DNA of 50,634 bases, from assembly GCA_023138835.1 (NCBI GenBank), contig JAGLOP010000016.1:1-50634 (forward strand). Reading direction: 5' to 3'. Under the pieces are notes generated by a model, which was given only the letters and a program-made list of their open reading frames with translations, did no database searches and had not been told where the DNA came from. Below, one piece after another: positions 26,095 through 34,568 of the stretch. The DNA is from Arcobacteraceae bacterium. Its GTDB lineage: Bacteria > Campylobacterota > Campylobacteria > Campylobacterales > Arcobacteraceae. The translations under genes were made by a program, and so were the position numbers. The first letter of the stretch is position 1; each line of letters opens with the position of its first letter.

Positions 26095-26702
26095 TAACTT
26101 TCACTTTTAAATAAATAATCAGAAATTTTTTTTTCAAGTTGTTCCATCCCTTTATTTTTTAAATTAGATATAAAAATTCCATCAGGATTGGCTCTTTTTA
26201 ACTTTCCTAAGTCATTTTGCTTTAGTTTGTCAATTTTTGTAAATGCATTTATAATGATTTGATCGCCTCTTTTAATATGATTTAAAAACTCATCAACACT
26301 TTTATCAATATCTAATGTGGTATGTCTTGCATCAATTAAATGTACAAATATTTGTAATGAAGGTCGTTTTTCTAGGAATTCTGTTAAATTTCTATGCCAA
26401 TCTTTTTTAAGAGATTTTGAAACTTTTGCATAACCAAATCCTGGTAAATCTACAAATCTAGCATAAAAATATGGAGGCTCCCCCTCATCATTCTTAAACT
26501 TAATATCAAAATAGTTTATTAATTGAGTTTTTCCCGGAGTTGATGATGATTTTGCTAAACTTTTTCTTTTAGTAAGTGAGTTCAGTAATGAACTTTTACC
26601 AACATTACTTCTACCTAAAAAAGCAACTTCTGCTAAATCTGGGCTGGGAGAATCTTGAATACTTTGTGCTGAAGTTAAAAAAGATGCTTCAATTAGTCTC
26701 AT
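26094..26702 (-). CDS. engB: Ribosome biogenesis GTPase EngB (YihA/YsxC)
   Basis: A 202-residue GTPase needed for large-subunit maturation in other bacteria. G motifs are visible: G1 GRSNVGKSS (about 29-37), G3 DLPGFG (about 85-90) and G4 TKID (about 154-157). I set the start at 26702 (MRLIEASF), which gives the normal family length. An upstream in-frame extension of 40 residues reads into lptA, is basic and matches nothing in the family. With this start the gene overlaps lptA by 14 bases. Confidence 0.95.
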   Translation of the reverse strand: MRLIEASFLTSAQSIQDSPSPDLAEVAFLGRSNVGKSSLLNSLTKRKSLAKSSSTPGKTQLINYFDIKFKNDEGEPPYFYARFVDLPGFGYAKVSKSLKKDWHRNLTEFLEKRPSLQIFVHLIDARHTTLDIDKSVDEFLNHIKRGDQIIINAFTKIDKLKQNDLGKLKRANPDGIFISNLKNKGMEQLEKKISDYLFKSES

Positions 26703-27186
26703 TTGTATCCTTTGCTTGTATTTGAAATGTAAATTTAACCGGCTTTTTCTTATTACCTTCAATTTGTGCATTTCCGGTTTTTTCATCAAGATATATTTTA
26801 TCTCCAATAAGTATTTTTCCATCTTTAGTATCTTCTAAATAACCATTTCCAATAACAATATATTTAAATTCAAGCGGATAGTATAAAACTTTATCACCTT
26901 TCCCTTTTATGGTACTAATATCATTTGTAAAACTAAAAGATACATCTCCTATACCGATATATTCTTTAACAATAGTTTCATTTGTATCTGTATGTTGTTT
27001 TGTGAGTATGGTTAATTTATTACAGATTAAAATATCTTTTTCTTTTGTCATTTTTACATTTCCGGTAAATTCTGTAATATTCTTCGCTTTATTTGTAAAA
27101 AATTTATCAGCTGTAATGTTAACAGTAACAGTTTTTGAAAATAGATATATTGTTAAACCTAACAACAATAAAATTTTTTTGTACAT
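26689..27186 (-). CDS. lptA: Lipopolysaccharide transport protein LptA
   Basis: A 165-residue periplasmic OstA-domain protein that forms the bridge carrying lipopolysaccharide from inner to outer membrane. It has a signal peptide (1-18), then the repeating beta strands of the LptA jellyroll (VNITADKFF, ITEFTGNVKMTKEKDILICNKL, GKILIGDKIYLDEKTG). The length is normal. It lies between lptC and engB, the order seen in H. pylori (HP1569-HP1567). The AAGG site precedes ATG 27186. Confidence 0.9.
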   Translation of the reverse strand: MYKKILLLLGLTIYLFSKTVTVNITADKFFTNKAKNITEFTGNVKMTKEKDILICNKLTILTKQHTDTNETIVKEYIGIGDVSFSFTNDISTIKGKGDKVLYYPLEFKYIVIGNGYLEDTKDGKILIGDKIYLDEKTGNAQIEGNKKKPVKFTFQIQAKDTNETN

Positions 27187-27192
27187 ATTCTT

Positions 27193-27732
27193 TTACCTTT
27201 TTTCTTCTATTTGTATTTTAAATTTTGCATTATTTGCCATGATTATATCATTTATTCCATCAAAATATAATATATTTCCTGTTAAAGTATTGTTGAGATA
27301 ATCAAGTTTAAATTTATGATGATTTTTACCAATTTGTGTTTTTATATTATAAGTAAGATATTGTGTATTCAATACTAATTCATTATTTCTATTAAATATT
27401 ACATCTTTTTTAAATGTAAGTTGATCTTGTTTCTGTAACATATATTTCCCAATAATTGTATCTGTTGAATTATTCTGATCTTTATTGTTAGATCTTAAGA
27501 TTACAGTGGCATTATGAAGTTCATCTTTTGTTTTATAGTGAAGCGCTTTTTGAGATTGAATTATTTTTGATACATTTTTTGTATTTATTTCATACATAGT
27601 TGAATTTATAAAAGTTATAGTTGGTTTTTCAATTGTATCTTTAGTTATAGTTTGTTGTTTCATTATTATTGTAATGGTCAACAAAATTGAAGTAAGTATA
27701 AGCAGTGAAAATATAAATAATCTTATTGCCAT
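27193..27732 (-). CDS. lptC: LptC-like lipopolysaccharide export protein
   Basis: A 179-residue bitopic protein with one N-terminal transmembrane helix (about 4-22) and a periplasmic LptC/OstA-like beta-jellyroll (strands around TFINSTMYEINTKNVSKI, ATVILRSNN, QLTFKKDVIFNRNNELVLNTQYLTYN). LptC receives lipopolysaccharide from LptB2FG and hands it to LptA. Sequence conservation is low in this family, so the call rests on topology, the fold pattern and the position between kdsC and lptA. It overlaps kdsC by 10 bases. Confidence 0.85.
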   Translation of the reverse strand: MAIRLFIFSLLILTSILLTITIIMKQQTITKDTIEKPTITFINSTMYEINTKNVSKIIQSQKALHYKTKDELHNATVILRSNNKDQNNSTDTIIGKYMLQKQDQLTFKKDVIFNRNNELVLNTQYLTYNIKTQIGKNHHKFKLDYLNNTLTGNILYFDGINDIIMANNAKFKIQIEEKR

Positions 27733-28220
27733 ACTTTTACAAAATCCTCTTCAATACCATCATATTTACAAATATATTCTACCATCTCTCGCACAGCCCC
27801 ATCGCCGCCATTTGCTTTACAAACAATATTTACAACATCTTTTAGATAAGAAGAAGCATCATTTGGTGCAAATGACATACCGGCTTTTTTAGACATTTTT
27901 AAGTCGTTTAGATCATCCCCGATTATTGCTGTTTGTTCCCAAGTTAAATTTTCTTCTTTTAAAATATTTTCTAAAACTTCATCTTTATTATGAACACCTT
28001 GATATAAATGTGTAATACCTAACTCTTTGGCTCTTCTTTCAACTAATGTAGAATTTCTTCCTGTAATAATAGCTGCTTTTTTACCAAACATTTTAGTCCA
28101 AGTTGCGATTGCCAAACCATCTTTTACATCAAAATGTTTAAGTTCATCACCATTTGATGTATATATGATTTTACCGTCTGTTAATGTTCCATCTACATCT
28201 AATACAATTAATTCAATCAT
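27723..28220 (-). CDS. kdsC: 3-deoxy-D-manno-octulosonate 8-phosphate phosphatase KdsC
   Basis: A 165-residue HAD phosphatase of the KdsC type, which dephosphorylates Kdo-8-phosphate in lipopolysaccharide core synthesis. HAD motifs: DVDGTLTDG at about 8-16 (nucleophile and acid Asp), ITGRNS (about 52-57), and GDDLNDLKM (about 103-111). It has no cap domain, as in tetrameric C0 enzymes. I choose ATG 28220, four bases after the hisB stop; an in-frame GTG at 28235 would add five residues and overlap hisB. Confidence 0.93.
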   Translation of the reverse strand: MIELIVLDVDGTLTDGKIIYTSNGDELKHFDVKDGLAIATWTKMFGKKAAIITGRNSTLVERRAKELGITHLYQGVHNKDEVLENILKEENLTWEQTAIIGDDLNDLKMSKKAGMSFAPNDASSYLKDVVNIVCKANGGDGAVREMVEYICKYDGIEEDFVKVWQ

Positions 28221-28224
28221 AAGT

Positions 28225-28797
28225 TTATAGTACACCTTTCGTACTGGGTATTCCTAATTTCTTATTTTCCACTAATGCTCTACGAAGTGCAACAGCAAAT
28301 GCTTTAAATGTAGCTTCTAGTATATGATGTTTATTTGTACCTCTATCGTTAATTAAATGACAAGTTATTCCACTGTTGTTTACAAGAGCATGAAAAAACT
28401 CCTCAACAAGTTCAGTGTCAAATTCACCAACTTTCCCAAATATATTTACATTATAAACCAAAAAAGGTCTATTGCTTAAATCCAATGCACAAGTTGTAGC
28501 AGCTTCATCCATTACAACTGTTGCATTTCCATATCTTTCAACATTTTCAATTGGAAAAACTTCTTTTTTTAAAGCTTGACCTAATACAATTCCACAATCT
28601 TCTACACTATGATGAGCATCAATATGTAAATCGCCTTTACAAGTTAAATCTATATCAATTGCACTATGTTTACTTAAAGCTTCCAGCATATGGTCAAAAA
28701 AACCAATACCTGTATCAATAGTTGATTTTCCAACACCATTAATATTAACTTTACATTGTATATTTGTTTCTTTTGTTTCTCGAGTTATTTCAGTCAT
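28225..28797 (-). CDS. hisB: Imidazoleglycerol-phosphate dehydratase HisB
   Basis: A 190-residue monofunctional dehydratase of histidine synthesis, without the phosphatase domain found in enterobacterial HisB. The manganese-binding signatures are complete: FFDHMLEALSKHS (about 33-45), DAHHSVEDCGI (about 60-70), EFFHAL (about 131-136) and KHHILEATFKA (about 155-165). GGGGAG precedes the ATG. It is inserted between rlpA and kdsC in an otherwise envelope-related operon; H. pylori, which lacks histidine synthesis, has the same block without it. Confidence 0.96.
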   Translation of the reverse strand: MTEITRETKETNIQCKVNINGVGKSTIDTGIGFFDHMLEALSKHSAIDIDLTCKGDLHIDAHHSVEDCGIVLGQALKKEVFPIENVERYGNATVVMDEAATTCALDLSNRPFLVYNVNIFGKVGEFDTELVEEFFHALVNNSGITCHLINDRGTNKHHILEATFKAFAVALRRALVENKKLGIPSTKGVL

Positions 28798-28831
28798 ATT
28801 TTTGTCTCCCCATTTTTTTAATGCTTATTTT

Positions 28832-29629
28832 TTATTCAGCTATAATCATAGCTCCAGTTAGTCCATTGTTTTCTTTAAAGTCTTTTGCTTCTTTTTCACT
28901 TCTAAATCCACTTATCCAAACTCTGTTTATCGGTTTATTGTTATGTAGACCTTTTTTAATAACTGCATGATATTCCTCATCTAAAATAAGTTCAAATTTT
29001 CGTTTAGTAGTTTGAGCTCCTAAAAGCCTGCTAAATGCACCAACTTGAACATAGTAGTTGTTTACACTTGCAACTTCTTCTCTCTCACGTTTTGTTCTTG
29101 CAATTTTAGCATTAAACCCTAATATTGTAACTCTAACTCTTGCAGTTCCTTTTTTTACCATATCAATTTTATGAGCCGCTGTATTTGATAAATCAATTAT
29201 TCTGCCGGTTACAAATGGACCTCTATCATTAATCCTTACAATTATACTCTTACCATTTTCTTTATTGTATACTTTTACCATTGTATTCATTGGTAATGTT
29301 TTATGCGCAGCTGTCATGGCATACATATTGTATGTTTCACCATTTGATGTTTTTCTAGCATGAAAATTTGGTCCATACCATGATGCAATACCATTTAAAT
29401 CATCTCCAACTTTTGCTAATGTTGGATAGTATCTTTTCCCTGCAATTACATAAGATTTCATAGTTGCCCGATGCATAGCCTTGCTATTTCTTATTTTTTC
29501 AGGTGAGATTTTTTCATAGGTTTTTCTATATGCCTTATAAGGAGTTGATGAGTATATAGTTTTAGTACATCCGGTAAAAATAGATATTAAACCAATTAAT
29601 AATATAAATTTAATTATATTTGACAACAA
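28832..29629 (-). CDS. rlpA: RlpA-family septal ring lipoprotein (putative lytic transglycosylase)
   Basis: A 265-residue lipoprotein with a lipobox at about residues 18-21 (FTGC), the double-psi beta-barrel domain (about 80-175; GIASWYGPNFHARKTSNGE, MTAAHKTLPMNTMVKV and RINDRGPF) and a C-terminal SPOR domain (about 190-262; YYVQVGAFSR). RlpA cleaves glycan strands lacking stem peptides at division sites in Pseudomonas; activity here is inferred. The start is TTG 29629, with AGGAG six bases upstream, overlapping mltD by 20 bases. The E, H and D typical of the DPBB active site appear present. Confidence 0.93.
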   Translation of the reverse strand: MLSNIIKFILLIGLISIFTGCTKTIYSSTPYKAYRKTYEKISPEKIRNSKAMHRATMKSYVIAGKRYYPTLAKVGDDLNGIASWYGPNFHARKTSNGETYNMYAMTAAHKTLPMNTMVKVYNKENGKSIIVRINDRGPFVTGRIIDLSNTAAHKIDMVKKGTARVRVTILGFNAKIARTKREREEVASVNNYYVQVGAFSRLLGAQTTKRKFELILDEEYHAVIKKGLHNNKPINRVWISGFRSEKEAKDFKENNGLTGAMIIAE

Positions 29630-30989
29630 TTTTATCTCCTATTTTTATCATGCTTGTCTTAATATTATTGTCTTTCATAAGTTTATTTAAGCTGATTTTA
29701 TATTTTTTTGCAATTTTTCCCAAGCTATCACCACTTTTAACAAAATATATTTTATCTCTTTTTATAGTTTGAGGATCTACTGGTATTATTAATTTTTGGT
29801 TTACACTTAAAAAATTAGATTTTAATTTATTGAACTTTTTAATTAGTTTATAGTTTATTTTATATCTTCTTGCAATTGCTCCAAGAGAATCACCGCCTTT
29901 AACTTTATATACCTCAAAGCGTGTAGGTTTTAGATTTTTTATATTGGCGTTAAATCTGGCTAAAGTAGAATATGGGATATAAATATTATATTCCTTTTCT
30001 TCAGGTGGTATTATATTTTGTTTGATATGCAGATTTATAGCATGTAATCTTTCTTTTGATATACCTATAACTTGAGCAATGCTAAGTAAATGGGTTCCAC
30101 CTTTTATTTTAACTGCTGCAATAGGATCAGTAATACCTCTGTTTAGAAGATGTGAGTTATCGTCTAAAATAAGAAATTCACTGTTATTCATCATAGCCAA
30201 TGAAATAATTTTTCGTATATAGCCCCTGCTTTCATCAGGTATATATTGTCTTCTTAAACCTTTTTGTTCAGTTAAAATATGATTAATATTGGGTTTATAT
30301 TTCCACTTTTTGACTATTTTATAAATTTTATAGATCTCTTTGAATTTTAGTTGCTTTTGTTGATAAAGTCGTATAGTTTTTCTATATTTACTTATTTGTT
30401 TATTTTTGCGGCAACTTTTATCTTCACAATACATATCAAGTGTTGCTCTGGTAATTCCTTCTATAATTCTACCTTCTCCACAATTATAAGCAATAGCAGC
30501 TATATACCATTTTCCAAACATTTTGTGGAGATATTTTAGATATTTAACAGCTGCTTGTGTTGATTTGATTATGTCCATTCTTTCGTCAATATATTCATTT
30601 GTTATTAAACCAAATTTTTGACCAGTACGTGGCATAAATTGCCAAAGACCCATTGCTTTTTTATGTGATTTGGCATTTAGAATAAAATTTGATTCTGCCA
30701 TTACAAGATATAGAAAAGCTGACGGGATATTGTTTTCTTTCAAAATCTTTTTAATTTGAGGTACAAACAGATGTGCGTTATTTAATTTTTTAGTGTAGTC
30801 TTTTTGATTGAGCTTTAAAAGTTTTTTATATACTTTTTGTAATTTATAATCTGTAAGATAGTTTGAATCTATATCTAATTCGTCAAGTATTCGTAAATCA
30901 TTTTGTATAAAAGCTGTATTAACTAATGAAGCATGGGCTTGTATAGATAATAAAAATGATAAAGAAATAAGTAATAATAATCTATACAT
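29610..30989 (-). CDS. mltD: Membrane-bound lytic transglycosylase MltD with LysM repeats
   Basis: A 459-residue exported murein hydrolase. It has a signal peptide (1-20) and an SLT domain (about 90-210) with catalytic Glu in VMAESNF, then GLWQFMPRTGQKFGL and the AYNCGEGR motif. A linker follows, then two clear C-terminal LysM domains (about 355-403, GDSLGAIARRYKINYKLIKK; about 410-457, GDSLGKIAKKYKISLNKL). An additional degenerate LysM lies near 285-340. It cleaves peptidoglycan glycan strands, with LysM domains binding the wall. There is no strong ribosome-binding site; it lies 14 bases after tatD. Confidence 0.94.
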   Translation of the reverse strand: MYRLLLLISLSFLLSIQAHASLVNTAFIQNDLRILDELDIDSNYLTDYKLQKVYKKLLKLNQKDYTKKLNNAHLFVPQIKKILKENNIPSAFLYLVMAESNFILNAKSHKKAMGLWQFMPRTGQKFGLITNEYIDERMDIIKSTQAAVKYLKYLHKMFGKWYIAAIAYNCGEGRIIEGITRATLDMYCEDKSCRKNKQISKYRKTIRLYQQKQLKFKEIYKIYKIVKKWKYKPNINHILTEQKGLRRQYIPDESRGYIRKIISLAMMNNSEFLILDDNSHLLNRGITDPIAAVKIKGGTHLLSIAQVIGISKERLHAINLHIKQNIIPPEEKEYNIYIPYSTLARFNANIKNLKPTRFEVYKVKGGDSLGAIARRYKINYKLIKKFNKLKSNFLSVNQKLIIPVDPQTIKRDKIYFVKSGDSLGKIAKKYKISLNKLMKDNNIKTSMIKIGDKIVVKYN

Positions 30990-31003
30990 AAGGGATATTT
31001 TAT

Positions 31004-31792
31004 CTAATTAATACTACTAAACTCTTTAAACAATTTTTTTGCATTAGAAGTTGTTAAATTCTCGATATCTTCAATACTTAAATTTAAAATCTCAGCTATT
31101 CTTTGTGCTATATTATTTGTATATTTTGGTTCATTTCGCTCACCTCTAAAAGGATGCGGGGTTAAATATGGACCATCTGTTTCTATAATAATTTTATCTT
31201 GAGCAATCTTTGGTAAAATTTCAATTAATTTTTTAGCATTTTTAAATGTTATGACTCCACCAATTCCAAAATAAAAATTATGATTGCTAAGTTCTAATAG
31301 ATGTTCACTTGCATTAAAACAATGTAAAACACCGCCAACTTCTTTTGCATCATGTTCCATTAAAATAGTTTTACTATCATTTGAAGCATCTCTTATATGA
31401 ACTATTAAAGGTTTTTGTACTTTTTTAGCAAATTGAATTTGACTAATAAAAACTTCTTTTTGTAGTTGAATATTCTTCTTTTTCTCTTCATTGTCTTTTG
31501 GAAGTCTAAAATAGTCAAGTCCACATTCTCCAACAGCTATACATTTAGGATGTGTTACATATTTTTCTAGTAATGATAAATTATAGTTTTCGCAATCATA
31601 AGGATGAACTCCCACTGCAAAAAAAACTTCATCATACTTCTCGCTTAATTGTATTGCTTTTGGAAGGTCTTTTGGATCGGCACCTGGAATTAAAAAAGCT
31701 TTAACTCCACAGCTGCGTGCATTTTGTATCACTGTATCTATGTCATCTTGATATTGAACATGATCAAGATGACAATGTGTATCTATTAAAAT
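31004..31792 (-). CDS. tatD: TatD-family metal-dependent hydrolase, probable AUU start
   Basis: A TatD-type 3'-5' DNase. Motifs: HCHLDH at the N-terminus, AVGECGLDY (about 92-100), HIRDA (about 149-153), GVLHCFNAS and ETDGPYLTPHPFRGERNEP near the C-terminus. The first available ATG, GTG or TTG in frame is GTG 31732, but starting there would delete the metal-binding H-x-H (THCHLD). The frame stays open to a TAA at 31796-31798. Initiating at ATT 31790-31792 gives MLIDTHCHLD, the exact family N-terminus, and a normal 262 residues. GGGA lies 9 bases upstream, and the preceding gene stops 3 bases before the ATT. Confidence 0.9.
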   Translation of the reverse strand: MLIDTHCHLDHVQYQDDIDTVIQNARSCGVKAFLIPGADPKDLPKAIQLSEKYDEVFFAVGVHPYDCENYNLSLLEKYVTHPKCIAVGECGLDYFRLPKDNEEKKKNIQLQKEVFISQIQFAKKVQKPLIVHIRDASNDSKTILMEHDAKEVGGVLHCFNASEHLLELSNHNFYFGIGGVITFKNAKKLIEILPKIAQDKIIIETDGPYLTPHPFRGERNEPKYTNNIAQRIAEILNLSIEDIENLTTSNAKKLFKEFSSIN

Positions 31793-31795
31793 AGC

Positions 31796-32089
31796 TTATA
31801 TTCCCATTCTTGTTTTAACATCAGTGAGCAGATTTGAGAGTTTAGAGATATCATCTCTTTTAATCCAAGCAGTAATACCAAAATTTTTAAAGGCATCATA
31901 ATCATCCGGATCATCAATCACTGCAATTGAAGTAAAATCATCTTTACATAATTCATGTTTTTTTTCTTCATAATCAAATATTGTATTAATATCTAAAATC
32001 ACAACATCTGCATCACCACCACAACCACTATGCACAAAGCAAACTTCATATCCTTCTGCTTTTATATCTTCAAAACTTACTATTTTCAT
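31796..32089 (-). CDS. Unknown small cytoplasmic protein
   Basis: A 97-residue protein that I cannot assign. It appears to be an alternating alpha/beta fold: strands VCFVHSGCG, ADVVILDI and SIAVIDDPDDYD separated by helices, with two Cys (VHSGCGG and HELCKDD). The fold pattern loosely recalls a receiver or Rossmann-like domain without its active site. ATG 32089 is preferred because GGAG lies 7 bases upstream; further in-frame upstream codons have no such site. It is the first gene of the long tatD-mltD-rlpA operon and its stop is 3 bases before the proposed AUU start of tatD. Confidence 0.75.
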   Translation of the reverse strand: MKIVSFEDIKAEGYEVCFVHSGCGGDADVVILDINTIFDYEEKKHELCKDDFTSIAVIDDPDDYDAFKNFGITAWIKRDDISKLSNLLTDVKTRMGI

Positions 32090-32151
32090 AATTAATCTCC
32101 ATAAAAATCTATTGTCAATTCTACCCAAAAAATACTTAACTCTTCTGTGGT

Positions 32152-32157
32152 ATTATA
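32152..32157 (-). promoter_or_regulatory. -10 element of the envelope operon
   Basis: On the minus strand TATAAT (GGGATATAATACC context) lies 63 bases before ATG 32089, in the 89-base gap after hslU. No -35 is clear. It is the only good promoter candidate for the run of ten co-directional genes down to 25633. Confidence 0.5.
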
Positions 32158-32178
32158 TCCCGCTTAGTAATTAATACT

Positions 32179-33504
32179 TTACAATATATATCTTGCGGTA
32201 TCTTCATTTTCAACTAAAGAATCTAGTTTCTCATGAACTAAATTTTTAGTTACAATTATAGTCTCTCCACTTTTTTCATCTGCATCAAAGCTAATATCTT
32301 CAAGAACCCGCTCAATTACCGTATGCAGTCTTCTAGCACCTATATCTTCTGTTTTTTCATTTGCATTTACACTTAAAGCTGCAAAAGCTCTTACTGCATC
32401 ATCTTCAAACTGCAAAGTAACACCTTCAACACTAAGTAATGCTTCGTATTGTCTTAAAAGTGAATTTTTAGTATTTGTAAGTATTTGATATAAATCATCT
32501 TCATCTAAAGGATTTAATTCAACTCTTAATGGAAATCTACCTTGAAGTTCAGGAATTAAATCACTAGGTTTACTTACATGAAAAGCACCGGCTGCTATAA
32601 ATAATATATGATCAGTTTTAATTTGACCATACTTAGTCTGTACATTACTCCCCTCAACTATTGGAAGTAAATCTCTTTGAACTCCCTCTTTACTAGGGTC
32701 TTGATTTTTACTATTTCCGGTTGCTATTTTATCTATCTCGTCAAGGAAAATAATACCGCCATTTTGGGCTCGCTTAACTGCTTCTGTTTTAATAGCTTCT
32801 TGATCAAGCAAGTTTTCACTTGCTTCACTTCTTAATAATTTTTTTGCAACCTCAATAGTTACCTCTTTTTTAATAGTATCTTTATTCATCTTGCCAAGCA
32901 TATTATTAAGACTTTCACTCATAGCGCTCATATCCATCGGAAGATTTGAATCGATAATTTCAACATGAGTTCTTTTAGGTAGTTCAATAGTTATTTTTTT
33001 ATCATCCATTGAGCCGCTTAAAAGTTTAGTTTCCATAATATTGTAGGTTTTTATAAAAGATTCTCTTGCATTATCTGTAGCACCTTGTGGAAGAGACGGT
33101 ACTAAAATTTCCATAATTTGTCTAATAACTTCTGCATCTATATCTTCTTGAATTTTTGTTTCAAACTCTTTGGTTACTAAATTCATAGATTCATAAACTA
33201 AATCTCTAATCATAGATTCAACATCTCTGCCTACAAAGCCTACTTCAGTATATTTACTTGCTTCGACTTTTACAAAAGGTAAATCCATCATTTTTGCCAT
33301 TCTTCTGGCAATTTCTGTTTTTCCAATTCCCGTACTACCGATCATTAAAATATTTTTTGGCATTATCTCTTCTTGAAGTTCATCACTTAAGCGCATTCTT
33401 CTATATCTGTTTCTTAGAGCTAATGCTATAGTTTTTTTAGCATCATTTTGACCGATAATATAGTCATCTAAATAGTTTACAATCTCTTTAGGAGTCATAT
33501 TCAT
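32179..33504 (-). CDS. hslU: ATP-dependent protease ATPase subunit HslU
   Basis: A 441-residue AAA+ unfoldase that feeds substrates to the HslV peptidase. It opens with TPKEIVNYLDDYIIGQ, followed by Walker A GSTGIGKTE (about 57-65), the pore loop EVGFVGRDVE (about 87-96), an intermediate I-domain (about 110-240), Walker B GIIFLDEIDKIA (about 246-257) and the C-terminal GARRLHTVIERVLEDISF (about 390-407), ending RYIL, the tail that docks into HslV. The ATG overlaps the hslV stop (TAATG); a second ATG two codons later is an equally possible start. Confidence 0.97.
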   Translation of the reverse strand: MNMTPKEIVNYLDDYIIGQNDAKKTIALALRNRYRRMRLSDELQEEIMPKNILMIGSTGIGKTEIARRMAKMMDLPFVKVEASKYTEVGFVGRDVESMIRDLVYESMNLVTKEFETKIQEDIDAEVIRQIMEILVPSLPQGATDNARESFIKTYNIMETKLLSGSMDDKKITIELPKRTHVEIIDSNLPMDMSAMSESLNNMLGKMNKDTIKKEVTIEVAKKLLRSEASENLLDQEAIKTEAVKRAQNGGIIFLDEIDKIATGNSKNQDPSKEGVQRDLLPIVEGSNVQTKYGQIKTDHILFIAAGAFHVSKPSDLIPELQGRFPLRVELNPLDEDDLYQILTNTKNSLLRQYEALLSVEGVTLQFEDDAVRAFAALSVNANEKTEDIGARRLHTVIERVLEDISFDADEKSGETIIVTKNLVHEKLDSLVENEDTARYIL

Positions 33505-34052
33505 TATTTACTTTCCTTATCTAATGTTAAAATTTTTATATTTTGATTTGTATAGATACAAAGTTCACCTGCCGTCATTAAAGATTCTTTCACTAATTCC
33601 AACGGCTCTAGGTTTGAATGTTTTTTTAACGCTCGTGCTGCTGCGATTGCAAAGTTTCCTCCACTTCCAATAGATGCCAAACATCCATCTTCAGGTTCAA
33701 CAACATCTCCTGTACCACTTAAAATAAAAATATGTTTTTCATTAAGTACCAACATCATAGCTTCAAGTCGTCGAAGCATTTTATCTTTTCGCCACTCTTT
33801 AGAAAAATTTATAACAGCTTTAAGTAAGTCGCCTTTACTATTTTCTAAATGCTCTTCAAACATGTCAAAAAGATTAAAAGCATCAGCAGTACTTCCTGCA
33901 AAGCCGGCTAAAACTTTATCTTTATATAAAGTTCTTATTTTTGTAGCATTATTTTTTAAAACGGTATCTCCAAAAGTCACTTGACCATCTCCACCTATTA
34001 CAGCCTTACCATTCTCACTTTTATATGCAAGTATTGTTGTAGCATCAAACAT
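33504..34052 (-). CDS. hslV: ATP-dependent protease peptidase subunit HslV
   Basis: A 182-residue proteasome-like Thr peptidase. The short propeptide MFDA precedes catalytic Thr5 (TTILAYK), as in other Campylobacterota, whereas most bacteria have only Met to remove. GGDGQVTFG, the Lys/Arg region around [17 protein letters not shown] and the C-terminal ALKKHSNL.. helix are typical. The complex degrades unfolded and heat-shock regulator proteins in other bacteria. It is 11 bases downstream of rplI and overlaps hslU, forming the operon rplI-hslV-hslU. Confidence 0.96.
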   Translation of the reverse strand: MFDATTILAYKSENGKAVIGGDGQVTFGDTVLKNNATKIRTLYKDKVLAGFAGSTADAFNLFDMFEEHLENSKGDLLKAVINFSKEWRKDKMLRRLEAMMLVLNEKHIFILSGTGDVVEPEDGCLASIGSGGNFAIAAARALKKHSNLEPLELVKESLMTAGELCIYTNQNIKILTLDKESK

Positions 34053-34063
34053 ATTTAAACCCT

Positions 34064-34510
34064 TTAAACTTCAGCTATTACATCAATTTTAGCAGTTGCA
34101 TGTATACCATGACCCAATTTACAATCAGCTTCATAAATACCAATAGTTTTAATCTTTGTATTTAAATGTACTTGTTTTTTATCAACAGCTATATCAAATT
34201 TATTTAATTCTAATGCAATCTCTTTATTTGTAACAGTTCCAATTAGATGTCCGTTTGCTCCAACTTTATGTGCAATTGTAAATACTGAAGATTCAATTTT
34301 TTCTTTACTGTCATTTGCAATTTTTACATCTTTTGCTTCATTTTGGGCTCTTATTAGCATCCCTTGTTCCCATTGTTCAAGTACTTCAGTAGTTGCATGT
34401 CTAGCATGACCTTTACCTATTAAGAAGTTTTTACCATAACCGTCTTTTACCTCTTTTACTTCTCCTACTTTTCCTAAACCTTTAACATCTTTTATCAATA
34501 ATACTTTCAT
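34064..34510 (-). CDS. rplI: 50S ribosomal protein L9
   Basis: A 148-residue ribosomal protein binding 23S rRNA at the base of the L1 stalk. The N-terminal RNA-binding domain contains [19 protein letters not shown] and the GYGKNFLI loop, followed by the long connecting helix (about 45-75) and the C-terminal domain (about 80-148, with [18 protein letters not shown]). The length is standard. AGGAT precedes the ATG. It is transcribed divergently from a small unknown gene, sharing a symmetric promoter region. Confidence 0.96.
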   Translation of the reverse strand: MKVLLIKDVKGLGKVGEVKEVKDGYGKNFLIGKGHARHATTEVLEQWEQGMLIRAQNEAKDVKIANDSKEKIESSVFTIAHKVGANGHLIGTVTNKEIALELNKFDIAVDKKQVHLNTKIKTIGIYEADCKLGHGIHATAKIDVIAEV

Positions 34511-34536
34511 TTGTAATCCTATTTTTAAGTGAGCAC

Positions 34537-34546
34537 ATTGTACAAT
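34537..34546. promoter_or_regulatory. Palindromic divergent -10 element between rplI and the small gene at 34569
   Basis: ATTGTACAAT is a perfect 10-bp palindrome. It contains TACAAT on both strands (34541-34546 plus; 34537-34542 minus), each correctly placed about 20-27 bases from a start codon (34569 plus, 34510 minus). Two polymerases could not use it at once. It is the only promoter-like sequence in the 58-base gap. Confidence 0.45.
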
Positions 34547-34568
34547 AATTTTTTTAAAGGATAGATAT

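Noticed and set aside
26703-26822. 40-residue N-terminal extension of EngB
   Set aside because: It reads through the lptA coding sequence in another frame; ATG 26702 gives the normal EngB length.
26909-27301. 130-codon plus-strand ORF antisense to lptA and lptC
   Set aside because: Hydrophobic low-complexity product with no ribosome-binding site, fully antisense to two well-supported genes.
31004-31732. tatD as a truncated pseudogene lacking its N-terminus
   Set aside because: The missing motif is fully encoded in frame just upstream; only a conventional start codon is absent.
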